Assembly (NCBI GenBank): GCA_947500055.1
Contig: CANMQO010000001.1
Location: forward strand, 1 to 64,000
Source: an uncultured Paracoccaceae bacterium
Lineage (GTDB): Bacteria > Pseudomonadota > Alphaproteobacteria > Rhodobacterales > Rhodobacteraceae
Reading direction: 5' to 3'
Length of the DNA stretch: 64,000 nucleotides
The notes beneath the pieces are model-generated. The model was not told the DNA's origin, ran no database searches, and was given only the letters and a program-made list of their open reading frames with translations. The position numbers were made by a program, and so were the translations under genes. Of this stretch, positions 8,759 through 17,218 are shown one piece after another. Positions within the stretch are counted from its first letter, which is position 1, and every line of letters begins with the position of its first letter.

Positions 8759-9505
8759 ATGTTCAAGAGGTTGAGGGCGCGCCGTGGAGGCACGACGCCG
8801 CCCTTTGAGGCCCCGATTGCACCTGATCAACCCTTTGTTGTCATTGGAGATATTCATGGTTGCCTGACGCAGATCAAAGCGCTCTTGCCGTTGCTTGAAG
8901 GGCATGGCACGCGGGTGTTTCTGGGTGATTATGTTGATCGTGGTCCGCAATCGGCACAGGTGCTGACCCGGCTATTTGCGTTGCAAACCGAACGCCCGGC
9001 AGATGTCATTTGCCTGATGGGCAATCACGAGGTGATGATGCTGGATTTCATCGATGATCCGTTGGGCGGCGGGTCGCGGTGGCTGCGTTTTGGCGGCGTT
9101 GAGACGCTGGCCAGCTTTGGCATTTCGATCGCGGATCCGGCCCACTCGTCTGAGGATTTTCCGGATGTTGCAGAGCTACTTGAACAGGCCATGCCGGACG
9201 GAATGTTGCAATGGCTGCGTGACCTTCCGCTGCAATGGTCCAGCGGGAATATGCATTGTGTTCATGCATCTATGAACCCCGCAAAACCGCCCGATGCACA
9301 AAGCGAAAACGCCTTGCTTTGGGGCCATCCTGCGTTCTTCTCCGCGCCGAGGCGTGATGGCCAATATGTCATTCACGGCCACACGATTGTGGCGGAGGGG
9401 GCGGTTTGTGACGGGCGAATTTCGGTGGATACCGGTGCCTATCGCGGTGGCGCTTTGACTGCCGCCCAGATCAGTACCGGCAGCGCGAAATTTATCACCG
9501 TGTAG
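8759..9505 (+). CDS. Calcineurin-like metallophosphoesterase (serine/threonine phosphatase type)
   Basis: 248 aa with the complete PPP-type metal motifs: GDIHGC (about residue 30), GDYVDRGP (about 56) and GNHEVM (about 87), plus a late GHT segment (VIHGHTIV) supplying further histidine ligands. Homologues dephosphorylate proteins or small nucleotides such as diadenosine tetraphosphate. ATG at 8759 is preferred because GGGGGAG precedes it by 6 nt; ATG 8741 lacks such a site. It follows the export lipoprotein by 64 bp and may be co-transcribed with it. Placement next to polysaccharide-export genes is common for this family, but the substrate is unknown. Confidence 0.82.
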   Translation: MFKRLRARRGGTTPPFEAPIAPDQPFVVIGDIHGCLTQIKALLPLLEGHGTRVFLGDYVDRGPQSAQVLTRLFALQTERPADVICLMGNHEVMMLDFIDDPLGGGSRWLRFGGVETLASFGISIADPAHSSEDFPDVAELLEQAMPDGMLQWLRDLPLQWSSGNMHCVHASMNPAKPPDAQSENALLWGHPAFFSAPRRDGQYVIHGHTIVAEGAVCDGRISVDTGAYRGGALTAAQISTGSAKFITV

Positions 9506-9635
9506 TGCCGTTCCGGAGCCCCGAACGACCCGGCCGCGCAACGTTCGGTGGGGTGCGCAACGGGGCGTGATTTGCGGCATTCCGGAATTTGGCCGAATCA
9601 TCAGTTAACATTGGGGCAGGGGCCCGAAATGCGGT

Positions 9636-9673
9636 GTCGGCAAAGCGTCGGCGATGCGTCGGCAAAACGTCGG
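9636..9673. repeat. Short 11-bp tandem repeat
   Basis: Three direct 11-mers, GTCGGCAAAGC, GTCGGCGATGC and GTCGGCAAAAC, run head to tail at 9636-9668. They are followed by a partial fourth unit GTCGG. The function is unknown; it lies about 80 bp upstream of the AT-rich sitA promoter region. Confidence 0.7.
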
Positions 9674-9750
9674 ACCCCTTTTGCCAGCAGACCCCATTTA
9701 ACCCAGCGTGCGGTGTGATTGTTAAGGCCGCATTAACCTATGCGATTTTT

Positions 9751-9801
9751 TGCGAATTATTATCAATAGCATTTACAGTTGCGAATAATTCTCATATGCA
9801 A
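9751..9801. promoter_or_regulatory. Candidate Fur-family (Mur) operators upstream of sitA
   Basis: Two AT-rich elements share the core TGCGAATwATTmTCA. The first spans 9751-9771 and is bounded by TGC...GCA. The second spans 9779-9801 and is bounded by TTGC...GCAA. Manganese-responsive Mur/Fur proteins of alphaproteobacteria bind AT-rich dyads with TGCAAAT-like arms, and the adjacent genes encode a SitABCD-type importer. Identification is by resemblance only. Confidence 0.5.
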
Positions 9802-9840
9802 ACTCTGACGATGCTGTATCCCTGCGAAAGGCCGATATTG

Positions 9841-10731
9841 ATGAAACTCACAAAAACCGTTCTTGCCCTGATATCCGCGGTAAGCCTGACAACCAGCGCC
9901 GCAGCCGAGGGTGACAAGTTCAAGGCTGTTACCACATTTACCGTGATTGCCGATATGGCCCGCAATGTGGCGGGCGACGCTGCTGTGGTGGAGAGCATTA
10001 CCAAGGCAGGGGCGGAAATCCACGGTTATCAGCCCACCCCCCGCGACATCATTCGCGCGCAGGATGCTGATCTGATCCTCTGGAACGGGCTGAACCTGGA
10101 ATTGTGGTTTGAGCAGTTCTTTTCCAACCTGTCGGACGTGCCGAGTGTCACCCTGACCGACGGCATTGACCCGGTCAGCATCACCGAAGGTGAATATGAC
10201 GGAAAGCCCAACCCCCATGCCTGGATGAGCCTGTCTGGCGCGCTGATCTATGTCGACAACATCCGCGATGCGTTCGTCGCGCATGATCCTGACAATGCAG
10301 AGGTCTATCGCGCCAATGCAGCGGCCTATAAGGCCGACATCACCGCAGCGATTGCCCCGTTGCGCGATACGATTCTGGCTGTCCCCGCCGAGCAGCGCTG
10401 GCTGGTGTCCTGCGAGGGTGCATTTAGCTACCTCGTCCGCGATTTTGAGATGCAGGAGCTGTATCTGTGGCCGATCAATGCGGATGCCCAGGGCACGCCG
10501 CAGCAGGTGCGCAAGGTGATTGACGGTGTCCGCGCCAACAACATCCCGGCGGTTTTTTGTGAAAGCACCGTGTCGCAAGCGCCGGCAGAGCAGGTGGCCC
10601 GCGAAACAGATGCGGCATATGGTGGGGTGTTGTATGTGGACAGCCTGACAGAGGCGGATGGCCCGGTGCCGACCTATCTGGACCTGCTGCGCGTGACGAC
10701 CGAAACAATCGCGGAAGGATTGACCAAGTGA
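9841..10731 (+). CDS. sitA: Periplasmic Mn/Fe-binding protein of an ABC importer (SitA type)
   Basis: Cluster A-I substrate-binding protein delivering Mn(II) or Fe(II) to the SitBCD membrane complex. The 296-aa precursor has a signal peptide ending near TTSAAAEG. Likely metal ligands are His in EIHGYQPTP, His in NPHAWMS, Glu in SCEGAFSYL and Asp in YVDSLTE, the H-H-E-D set of Mn/Fe proteins. There is no His-rich loop of the kind seen in ZnuA. The frame is open upstream to 9589, but ATG 9841 starts the signal peptide directly. It is the first gene of a four-gene operon whose members overlap by 4 bp. Confidence 0.88.
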   Translation: MKLTKTVLALISAVSLTTSAAAEGDKFKAVTTFTVIADMARNVAGDAAVVESITKAGAEIHGYQPTPRDIIRAQDADLILWNGLNLELWFEQFFSNLSDVPSVTLTDGIDPVSITEGEYDGKPNPHAWMSLSGALIYVDNIRDAFVAHDPDNAEVYRANAAAYKADITAAIAPLRDTILAVPAEQRWLVSCEGAFSYLVRDFEMQELYLWPINADAQGTPQQVRKVIDGVRANNIPAVFCESTVSQAPAEQVARETDAAYGGVLYVDSLTEADGPVPTYLDLLRVTTETIAEGLTK

Positions 10732-11570
10732 CCGAAACCCAAGGCATCGTCGCCCGCGACGTGACCGTGACCTATCGCAATGGTCACACCGCCCTGCGCG
10801 ATGCCGGTTTTGAAATACCGACCGGCACCATTACCGGTCTTGTGGGCGTCAACGGTGCAGGAAAATCGACCCTGTTCAAGGCCATCATGGGCTTTGTCCC
10901 CGCCGCAAGGGGCGAGATTGAGGTGATGGGCCTGACGGTGAAAGAGGCCCTGCGCCGCAATATCGTGGCCTATGTTCCGCAATCGGAGGAGGTCGACTGG
11001 ACCTTCCCCGTACTGGTCGAAGACGTGGTGATGATGGGCCGTTATGGCCATATGGGGTTTTTCCGCCGCCCGGCGCAGGCCGATCATGATGCGGTGACCG
11101 CAGCGCTAGGCCGGGTGAATATGGTCGATTACCGGTATCGCCAGATCGGTGAATTATCGGGTGGTCAGCGCAAGCGAGTGTTCCTGGCCCGTGCGCTGGC
11201 GCAAGAGGGTCAGGTGATCTTACTGGACGAACCCTTTACCGGGGTGGATGTGCAGACCGAAGAGGCGATCATCGCCCTGTTGCGCGAAATGCGGGACGAG
11301 GGGCGGGTGATGCTGGTGTCGACACATAACCTCGGCTCTGTCCCCGAATTCTGTGACCGCACGGTGTTGGTAAAGGAAACCGTGCTGGCCTATGGTCTGA
11401 CCGAAACTGTTTTCACCCGCGAAAATCTGGAACATGCTTTTGGCGGTGTGCTGCGCCATTTCGTGTTGGGTGGTGCCGATCTGCATGACGATGATGACAG
11501 CCGCGAGATCCGGGTGATTACGGATGATGAACGTCCCTTTGTTGTTTATGGCGACGAGGCGGGCAAATGA
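10728..11570 (+). CDS. sitB: Mn/Fe ABC importer ATPase (SitB type)
   Basis: 280 aa. Walker A is GVNGAGKST (residues 40-48), the ABC signature is ELSGGQRKR (about 138), and Walker B leads into [10 protein letters not shown] (about 160). A final histidine switch lies in STHN. The C-terminal 50 residues extend past the core domain and end in an acidic stretch. It starts at GTG 10728, overlapping the sitA stop as GTGA, which indicates coupling. It powers the SitC/SitD permease. Confidence 0.9.
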   Translation: MTETQGIVARDVTVTYRNGHTALRDAGFEIPTGTITGLVGVNGAGKSTLFKAIMGFVPAARGEIEVMGLTVKEALRRNIVAYVPQSEEVDWTFPVLVEDVVMMGRYGHMGFFRRPAQADHDAVTAALGRVNMVDYRYRQIGELSGGQRKRVFLARALAQEGQVILLDEPFTGVDVQTEEAIIALLREMRDEGRVMLVSTHNLGSVPEFCDRTVLVKETVLAYGLTETVFTRENLEHAFGGVLRHFVLGGADLHDDDDSREIRVITDDERPFVVYGDEAGK

Positions 11571-12424
11571 TCGCCACGCTGCTGGAACCTTTTTCTTATG
11601 CCTACATGTTCAATGCGATGTGGGTCAGTGCCTTGGTGGGCGGCGTCTGCGCCTTTCTGTCCGCTTATCTGATGCTGAAAGGCTGGTCGCTGATCGGTGA
11701 CGCGCTGAGCCATTCGATCGTGCCGGGGGTGGCGGGGGCCTATATGCTGGGCCTGCCCTTTGCGCTGGGTGCTTTTGCCGCCGGCGGGCTTGCAGCCGGG
11801 GCGATGCTGTTTCTGAACCAGCGGTCGGGGTTGAAGGAGGATACGATCATCGGGTTGATCTTTACCTCTTTCTTTGGGCTGGGCCTGTTCATGGTGTCGC
11901 TGTCGCCCACATCAGTCAGTGTGCAGACGATCACGATGGGCAATATTCTGGCGATTACGCCTGCTGATACGCTGCAGCTGGCGATTATTGGTTTTGTGAC
12001 GTTGGCCGTGCTGCTGGCCAAGTGGAAAGACCTGATGGTCACGTTCTTTGACGAAAACCATGCGCGCTCCATCGGGTTGCGCCCGGATGTGCTGCGCGTT
12101 GTGTTTTTTACCTTGCTATCGGCGTCATGTGTCGCGGCGTTGCAGACTGTGGGCGCGTTTTTGGTGATCGCGATGGTGGTGACCCCGGGGGCGACGGCCT
12201 ATCTGCTGACGGACCGGTTTCCGCATCTGTTGATGCTGAGCGTGGCGATTGGGGCTGGCACCAGTTTTATCGGCGCTTATCTGAGCTATTTTCTGGATGG
12301 GGCCACGGGTGGTTTGATCGTGAGCTTGCAGACGCTGGTGTTTCTGGCTGCGTTCTTTTTCGCGCCAAAGCACGGGTATCTTGCCGCCCGCCGCAAGGCC
12401 GCAATGGCGTTGGAGCGTGGATGA
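11567..12424 (+). CDS. sitC: Mn/Fe ABC importer permease (SitC type)
   Basis: 285 aa, an ABC-3 family membrane protein with about eight to nine hydrophobic segments. The conserved [20 protein letters not shown] motif (about residues 38-57) is the ATPase-contact and metal-path signature of this family. It overlaps sitB by 4 bp and sitD by 4 bp. The paired permeases SitC and SitD are paralogues, as expected for Mn/Fe importers rather than single-permease ZnuABC systems. Confidence 0.9.
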   Translation: MIATLLEPFSYAYMFNAMWVSALVGGVCAFLSAYLMLKGWSLIGDALSHSIVPGVAGAYMLGLPFALGAFAAGGLAAGAMLFLNQRSGLKEDTIIGLIFTSFFGLGLFMVSLSPTSVSVQTITMGNILAITPADTLQLAIIGFVTLAVLLAKWKDLMVTFFDENHARSIGLRPDVLRVVFFTLLSASCVAALQTVGAFLVIAMVVTPGATAYLLTDRFPHLLMLSVAIGAGTSFIGAYLSYFLDGATGGLIVSLQTLVFLAAFFFAPKHGYLAARRKAAMALERG

Positions 12425-13245
12425 TGGAAAGCTTGCTGTTCCCGTTTCAGTTCGCGTTCATGAACAACGCCTTTGTGATGATGCTGATCATCGCGGTCCC
12501 CACCAGCCTGCTGTCCTGCTATCTGGTGCTGAAGGGCTGGTCGCTGATGGGCGACGCGATCAGCCATGCGGTGTTGCCGGGTGTTGTTGTCGCTTATCTA
12601 CTGAACATTCCGCTGATCATCGGGGCGTTTTGCGCGGGCATGATCTGTGCCCTCGCCACCGGGTTTCTGGCGGAAAACAGCCGGGTGAAACAGGATACCG
12701 TCATGGGGATCGTGTTTTCGGGGATGTTTGGCTTTGGCATCGTGCTTTACACCAAGATCAGCACCGATGTGCATCTGGATCATATCCTGTTTGGCAATAT
12801 GTTGGGTGTGTCGGGGACCGATTTGTGGACCGCCGGGGTGATTGCGGGCTTTGTGGCCCTTGTGGTACTGGCCAAGCGGCGCGATCTGATGTTGCATGCC
12901 TTTGATCCGATACAGGCGCAGGCCGTGGGCTTGCCTGTGCGCTGGCTGCATTACGGGCTGTTGTCGCTGATATCCCTGACCATCGTGGCGACCTTGTCGG
13001 CGGTGGGCATCATCCTGTCGATTGGCCTGCTGATCGCACCGGGGGCGATTGCGTTTCTGGTCACCCGCCGTTTTGCGTTGATGTTGCCGATTGCGGTGGG
13101 CGTCACGGCGGTATCGGGATTTCTGGGCGTCTACCTGAGTTTCTTTATCGACAGCGCGCCCGCGCCGACAGTGATCCTGATCCTGACACTGGTGTTTATT
13201 GCGGCCTTTGTGCGGGCGAACCTGCGCGCGCGCGCTACGGCGTGA
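12421..13245 (+). CDS. sitD: Mn/Fe ABC importer permease (SitD type)
   Basis: 274 aa, the second ABC-3 permease, sharing LKGWSLMGDAISHAVLPGVV with SitC. ATG 12421 overlaps the sitC stop as ATGA; a second ATG follows immediately. The open frame continues upstream to 12127, but that part is a shadow of sitC. The last 11 bp overlap the 3' end of convergent gatZ, leaving no room for a normal terminator. Confidence 0.88.
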   Translation: MMESLLFPFQFAFMNNAFVMMLIIAVPTSLLSCYLVLKGWSLMGDAISHAVLPGVVVAYLLNIPLIIGAFCAGMICALATGFLAENSRVKQDTVMGIVFSGMFGFGIVLYTKISTDVHLDHILFGNMLGVSGTDLWTAGVIAGFVALVVLAKRRDLMLHAFDPIQAQAVGLPVRWLHYGLLSLISLTIVATLSAVGIILSIGLLIAPGAIAFLVTRRFALMLPIAVGVTAVSGFLGVYLSFFIDSAPAPTVILILTLVFIAAFVRANLRARATA

Positions 13246-14488
13246 AGCCCGCCGCCTGATAGTAGCGGCTGATGCAGCGGGTGATATGTGACTGGATCAA
13301 CTCATCGGGATCTGTCGGGATATCGCCGAATTCCAGCCCCAAGAAGGTTTGTGAGACCATGGTTTCCGGGATCGCGGTGTGTTGCAGGTTCTGGATAAGG
13401 GTTTTGAGCGCCGCGCCGACCTTTGGGTCGTTCCAGTAGTATCGGATCCGGTCGCTATAGCTGTAGATGCGCTGTGTTGCGACCTCCTCCGCGTTGCCGG
13501 TGTAGTAGTCCCGCCAGTTGCCGGGGTTATCCGTCATATGTTGATCCAGCACGTCGCGGATGTTTGACGGGGTAGCGCAAATCTGTTCCTCCAGTGCGGC
13601 AAGCGCCCAGACGGCTTCGCGGAAGCGGAAGGTCAGTTCGGGGCCGACCTTGAGAAAGAAGAAATGCTGCTTGACCAGATCGGCCAGCGCGGCGGTGGAT
13701 TGGTAATCGGTTGAATGCGCCTCAAACGTCAGCCCGTCATGGTCAAGGATCGCGGTGCTGAGCGGCGCGGCCTTTTCCGGGATAAAGGGGTAGATGGAGC
13801 TATGCCCGAAATCGACGCCGGGTTGGGTCACGACTGAAACGACGCGGGTCCAGGCATCCATCAGCCCGCGCCCGGCAAAGGCGTCGTGATGCGTGCTGAT
13901 CGTGTCGGCCAGACGGACGGGGGAGGTGACGTCGAGCGCTGCGGGTTCTTCGGTTTCGCCGCCGGGGATCGGCACCTCCGTCCCGATGATATAGACCAGT
14001 TTGGTTGGATCGGGCGCATGGGTTTCGGCCACGGCGCAAAGGTCAGCGGCCCGTTCTGCGATCTGCGCGAAGCTGGGGTTGGGTTCGCCGCCGCAGGCCA
14101 TGCTGGCATCAAGATGGATCTTGGTGAAACCGGCGCTGACATAGTGCTTTACCATCTCGCGCGCCTTGATCATCGCCTGATCCAGCGGTTCGGATTTCCA
14201 CGGGTTGGGGCCAAGATGGTCACCGCCAAGGATCAGGTTTTCCATTGGCATTCCGGCCTCTTGCGCCATGCCTTTCAGCCAATCCACGAAATCGGCGGGG
14301 GTCATCCCCGTATAGCCGCCATCCTGATTGACCTGATTGCATGTCGCCTCGATCACAGCCGGCAGGTTATTGGCGGATGCATAGGACAGCACCGCGCGTA
14401 ATACCTGTTCATTCGCGGTGCAAAAGCAGGGCAGGCCAGTGGCCTTACCTGTCCGGTTTTCGGTGATCAGATCGTGGACAAGGGCCAT
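13235..14488 (-). CDS. gatZ: GatZ/KbaZ-family protein (tagatose-bisphosphate aldolase non-catalytic subunit or related epimerase)
   Basis: 417 aa, full length for the GatZ/KbaZ family. Recognisable blocks are GGDHLGPNPW (about residue 90), KIHLDASMACGGE (about 125) and EAHSTDYQ (about 255). In enterobacteria GatZ stabilises the class II aldolase GatY for D-tagatose 1,6-bisphosphate; no gatY or tagatose-6-phosphate kinase gene is present here. Some family members are proposed to act alone as ketose or ketose-phosphate 4-epimerases, and a role in handling the ketose formed by the neighbouring polyol dehydrogenase would suit the context. A palindrome shared with the smo operon (14563-14575) lies in its upstream region, so the LacI protein probably regulates it. 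Confidence 0.8.
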   Translation of the reverse strand: MALVHDLITENRTGKATGLPCFCTANEQVLRAVLSYASANNLPAVIEATCNQVNQDGGYTGMTPADFVDWLKGMAQEAGMPMENLILGGDHLGPNPWKSEPLDQAMIKAREMVKHYVSAGFTKIHLDASMACGGEPNPSFAQIAERAADLCAVAETHAPDPTKLVYIIGTEVPIPGGETEEPAALDVTSPVRLADTISTHHDAFAGRGLMDAWTRVVSVVTQPGVDFGHSSIYPFIPEKAAPLSTAILDHDGLTFEAHSTDYQSTAALADLVKQHFFFLKVGPELTFRFREAVWALAALEEQICATPSNIRDVLDQHMTDNPGNWRDYYTGNAEEVATQRIYSYSDRIRYYWNDPKVGAALKTLIQNLQHTAIPETMVSQTFLGLEFGDIPTDPDELIQSHITRCISRYYQAAGFTP

Positions 14489-14562
14489 TATGCGTCCTTC
14501 ATTCTTTCGTGTTTTGCTGTTGACCGGCGCGGAATTGCTTGCCTACAGTCAAGTTATAAAAT

Positions 14563-14575
14563 TTCGCGCGTAAAG
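14563..14575. promoter_or_regulatory. Candidate LacI-family operator between gatZ and lacI
   Basis: TTTCGCGCGTAAA is an imperfect match, on the opposite strand, to the element at 15699-15712 (TTTACGCGAGTAAA). It lies between the divergent gatZ and LacI genes, 75 bp upstream of gatZ and 84 bp upstream of the regulator. LacI proteins bind such CG-centred palindromes, so it is the likely autoregulatory and gatZ site. Confidence 0.6.
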
Positions 14576-14658
14576 ATTTGCTGTGAATCCTGGTGGCGAA
14601 ACATGTTCTGAACTGGCAGGGTGGCACGGGGGCGCGGAAACGATCAAGTGGATAGCTT

Positions 14659-15690
14659 ATGGGCGAGCGGAAAATCAGGAATATGGAAGAATTCGCCGAG
14701 GTCAGCGGTATTTCGCGTCCGACGGTATCAAAGTACTTCCATGACCCCAGTAGCGTGCGCAAATCAACCCGGGGGAAGATCGAGGCGGCGCTGGAAGAAT
14801 ATGCCTATCGACCGAATTTCTATGCGGTCAACCAGAACCGCAAACTGACAAAAACCATCGGCGTTGTCGTGCCTAACTTGGCTGACCCGTTCTTTGCCGA
14901 GATTGCCCGGAATATTGAACGGCGCTGTATGGAGGCGGGATACGCCCCGACCCTGTTCGGATCGCATGGTGAGCCGGAACTGGAAGTGGAAATTCTGGAT
15001 AACCTGCGCTTGCTGAAACCGGCGGGTGTGCTGATCGCCCCGTTGGGGCGGGTGACGGACAGAAAGGCGCTGGAGGCGTTTTGCCGCGATGTGCCGACCG
15101 TTCTTTTTGATAGTAATATTGAAGGTTTAGGGGATTTTTTTGTCGGGTCCGACAATTACAGTTTTGTCGATCAGACCGTGACTTACCTGTGTCGTTCGGG
15201 GCAGCCTCCTTGCTTTTTCGAGATGAAAAATCCCGCCAACCCAAATGCCAACAAGCGCCGACTGGCCTATATCGACAAGATGGCAGAGCTGGGCCACGAG
15301 CCGCAATTCGTACAGATCGAAGGCGAAGGTTGGGGGTTTGAAGAGATTGGCCGGCAGGGCGGGCTATGGGCAATAGAAAACCGGATATTGCCCTGTGATA
15401 CGGTCCTGTGCAGCAATGACCGGCTTGCGATCGGGTTTTTGTCGGCATGCTATGAAAAGGGACTGCGTGTCGGAAGTGGGGCGGGTTGCGCCCTGCGCGT
15501 GGCGTCGCATGACGATCATCCCTATTCCCGATTCACCTGCCCATCCCTGACCACAGCGGCCCATGATTATGATTCGGTGTCCGGTCAGAGTATCGAGGCC
15601 TTGATGCGAGCGATTGATTCCGAGGCCCGCGGGGCCAGCCGCGAGGAGGTTTTATACCCTGCAAAGCTTATCATGCGGGCTTCTGCGTGA
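14659..15690 (+). CDS. LacI-family transcriptional regulator of the polyol operon
   Basis: 343 aa. The N-terminal helix-turn-helix (residues 8-32, EEFAEVSGISRPTVSKYFHD) is followed by a hinge helix, then a periplasmic-binding-like sugar-sensing domain beginning at KTIGVVVPNLADPFF (about 64). It lies directly upstream of the smo genes and divergent from gatZ. Two copies of a CG-centred palindrome flank it. Such regulators usually repress transport genes until a sugar or polyol binds. The effector here is probably a hexitol, judged from neighbours only. Confidence 0.88.
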   Translation: MGERKIRNMEEFAEVSGISRPTVSKYFHDPSSVRKSTRGKIEAALEEYAYRPNFYAVNQNRKLTKTIGVVVPNLADPFFAEIARNIERRCMEAGYAPTLFGSHGEPELEVEILDNLRLLKPAGVLIAPLGRVTDRKALEAFCRDVPTVLFDSNIEGLGDFFVGSDNYSFVDQTVTYLCRSGQPPCFFEMKNPANPNANKRRLAYIDKMAELGHEPQFVQIEGEGWGFEEIGRQGGLWAIENRILPCDTVLCSNDRLAIGFLSACYEKGLRVGSGAGCALRVASHDDHPYSRFTCPSLTTAAHDYDSVSGQSIEALMRAIDSEARGASREEVLYPAKLIMRASA

Positions 15691-15698
15691 TCCAAAAG

Positions 15699-15712
15699 TT
15701 TACGCGAGTAAA
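15699..15712. promoter_or_regulatory. Candidate LacI-family operator upstream of smoE
   Basis: TTTACGCGAGTAAA is a near-perfect dyad (TTTAC-GCGA-GTAAA) 74 bp before the smoE start. A TTGACT hexamer at 15720-15725 next to it could be a promoter -35 element. The similar site at 14563-14575 supports recognition by the LacI protein encoded between them. Confidence 0.65.
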
Positions 15713-15785
15713 ATTTTAGTTGACTTTGCGCGATATCGGCGCGAGGTTTGATCCAAGTAATCCAAGCATACTGGGAGGAGACTGG

Positions 15786-17105
15786 ATGAAACTTCGTAAC
15801 GCATTATTTGCAGCCTCTGCATTGGTGTCTGTCACGGCCACAGCGGCCTTGGCTGATGGTCATGCAACGACGCTGACAATCGCCACCGTGAACAATGGCG
15901 ACATGATCCGCATGCAGGGTCTGACCGACGACTTCACCGAAAAAACCGGTCACACGGTTGAATGGGTCACGCTGGAAGAAAACGTTCTGCGCCAGCGTGT
16001 CACGACCGATATCACCACCAATGGCGGTGCTTTCGACATCATGACGATCGGGATGTATGAAACCCCGATCTGGGGTGCCAATGACTGGCTGGTGCCGCTG
16101 GATGATCTGTCTGACGAATATAATGTCGATGACCTTCTGCCCGCCATGCGCGCGGGTCTGAGCCATGAAGGCACGCTTTATGCGGCACCATTCTATGGCG
16201 AAAGCTCCATGATCATGTATCGCACTGACCTGATGGAAGCCGCCGGTATGGAGATGCCGGAAGCGCCGACATGGCAGTTCATCCGCGAGGCGGCGGCGGC
16301 GATGACCGACCGCGACAACGAGATCAACGGTATCTGCCTGCGTGGCAAGGCCGGTTGGGGCGAGGGCGGTGCCTTTATCACGGTCACGGCGAACTCATTC
16401 GGTGCGCGCTGGTTTGATGAGGAGTGGAACGCCCAGTTTGATCAGCCTGAATGGGCTGAGGCGCTGAACTTCTATGTTGGCATGATGGAGGAATCCGGTC
16501 CTCCGGGCTATGCCACCAACGGCTTTAATGAAAACCTGTCGCTGTTCCAGCAAGGTAAGTGCGGCATGTGGATTGACGCCACTGTTGCGGCGTCGTTCGT
16601 GACCAACCCGAACGATTCAACCGTGGCTGATAGCGTGGGCTTTGCCCTTGCGCCAAACAGCGAAGGTGTTGAGAAGAAGTCGAACTGGCTTTGGGCCTGG
16701 GCGCTTGCCATCCCTGCCGGTACCCAGAAAGCGGACGCGGCCAAGGAGTTTATCGAGTGGGCAACATCCACCGATTACATTGAATTGGTTGCTGAAAACG
16801 AAGGCTGGGCCAATGTACCACCCGGCGCGCGCACCTCGCTTTACGAGAATGCGAACTACAAGGACATTCCGTTTGCGAAGATGACGCTGGATTCGATCCT
16901 GGCGGCAGATCCGACTGATCCAACTGTCGATCCGGTGCCATATGTCGGCATCCAGTTCGTCGCGATCCCGGAATTTGCTGGCATTGCCACAGAAGTGAGC
17001 CAGGAATTCTCGGCCGCCTATGCAGGCCAGCAGACGGTGGAAGAAGCGCTGGAAAAGGCGCAGGCGATCACCAATGAAGCGATGGAGGCTGCAGGCTACC
17101 GTTAA
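15786..17105 (+). CDS. smoE: Polyol (sorbitol/mannitol) ABC transporter substrate-binding protein
   Basis: 439 aa, cluster D (sugar) extracellular solute-binding protein with a signal peptide ending near ATAALADG. The mature chain shows the family blocks FDIMTIGMYETP, PFYGESSMIMYRTDL and the late WLWAWALAIPAGT. Homologues in this gene order bind sorbitol, mannitol or related polyols in the periplasm. ATG 15786 is preceded by GGGAGGAGAC. A strong hairpin follows the gene (17119-17145), as often seen behind highly expressed binding proteins at the head of ABC operons. Confidence 0.87.
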   Translation: MKLRNALFAASALVSVTATAALADGHATTLTIATVNNGDMIRMQGLTDDFTEKTGHTVEWVTLEENVLRQRVTTDITTNGGAFDIMTIGMYETPIWGANDWLVPLDDLSDEYNVDDLLPAMRAGLSHEGTLYAAPFYGESSMIMYRTDLMEAAGMEMPEAPTWQFIREAAAAMTDRDNEINGICLRGKAGWGEGGAFITVTANSFGARWFDEEWNAQFDQPEWAEALNFYVGMMEESGPPGYATNGFNENLSLFQQGKCGMWIDATVAASFVTNPNDSTVADSVGFALAPNSEGVEKKSNWLWAWALAIPAGTQKADAAKEFIEWATSTDYIELVAENEGWANVPPGARTSLYENANYKDIPFAKMTLDSILAADPTDPTVDPVPYVGIQFVAIPEFAGIATEVSQEFSAAYAGQQTVEEALEKAQAITNEAMEAAGYR

Positions 17106-17118
17106 GTCCGCAGCCCGA

Positions 17119-17145
17119 CCAGAGGGCGGTTCGCCCGCCCTCTGG
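17119..17145 (+). terminator. Hairpin between smoE and smoF (attenuator or mRNA-stabilising)
   Basis: A perfect 11-bp stem, CCAGAGGGCGG (17119-17129) with CCGCCCTCTGG (17135-17145), encloses a 5-nt loop. No T-run follows, so it is not a classical terminator. It probably protects the smoE message or limits read-through, giving more binding protein than permease. Confidence 0.65.
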
Positions 17146-17218
17146 TGCTTGAAACCCTTTCCATTCGACTGTTTGCTTCCCGGTGGCCGTGACGGGCCGT
17201 CAACAGAGGAGATGTGTC

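Larger units (their letters stand above)
9506..9840. other. Intergenic regulatory region upstream of sitA
   Basis: These 335 bp contain no credible gene. They hold a short tandem repeat (9636-9673), a CtrA-like TTAA-N7-TTAAC element at 9722-9737, and two AT-rich dyads (9751-9771 and 9779-9801) immediately before the manganese/iron importer. The AT-richness of 9741-9800 contrasts with the surrounding GC-rich DNA and marks the probable promoter. Confidence 0.6.
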
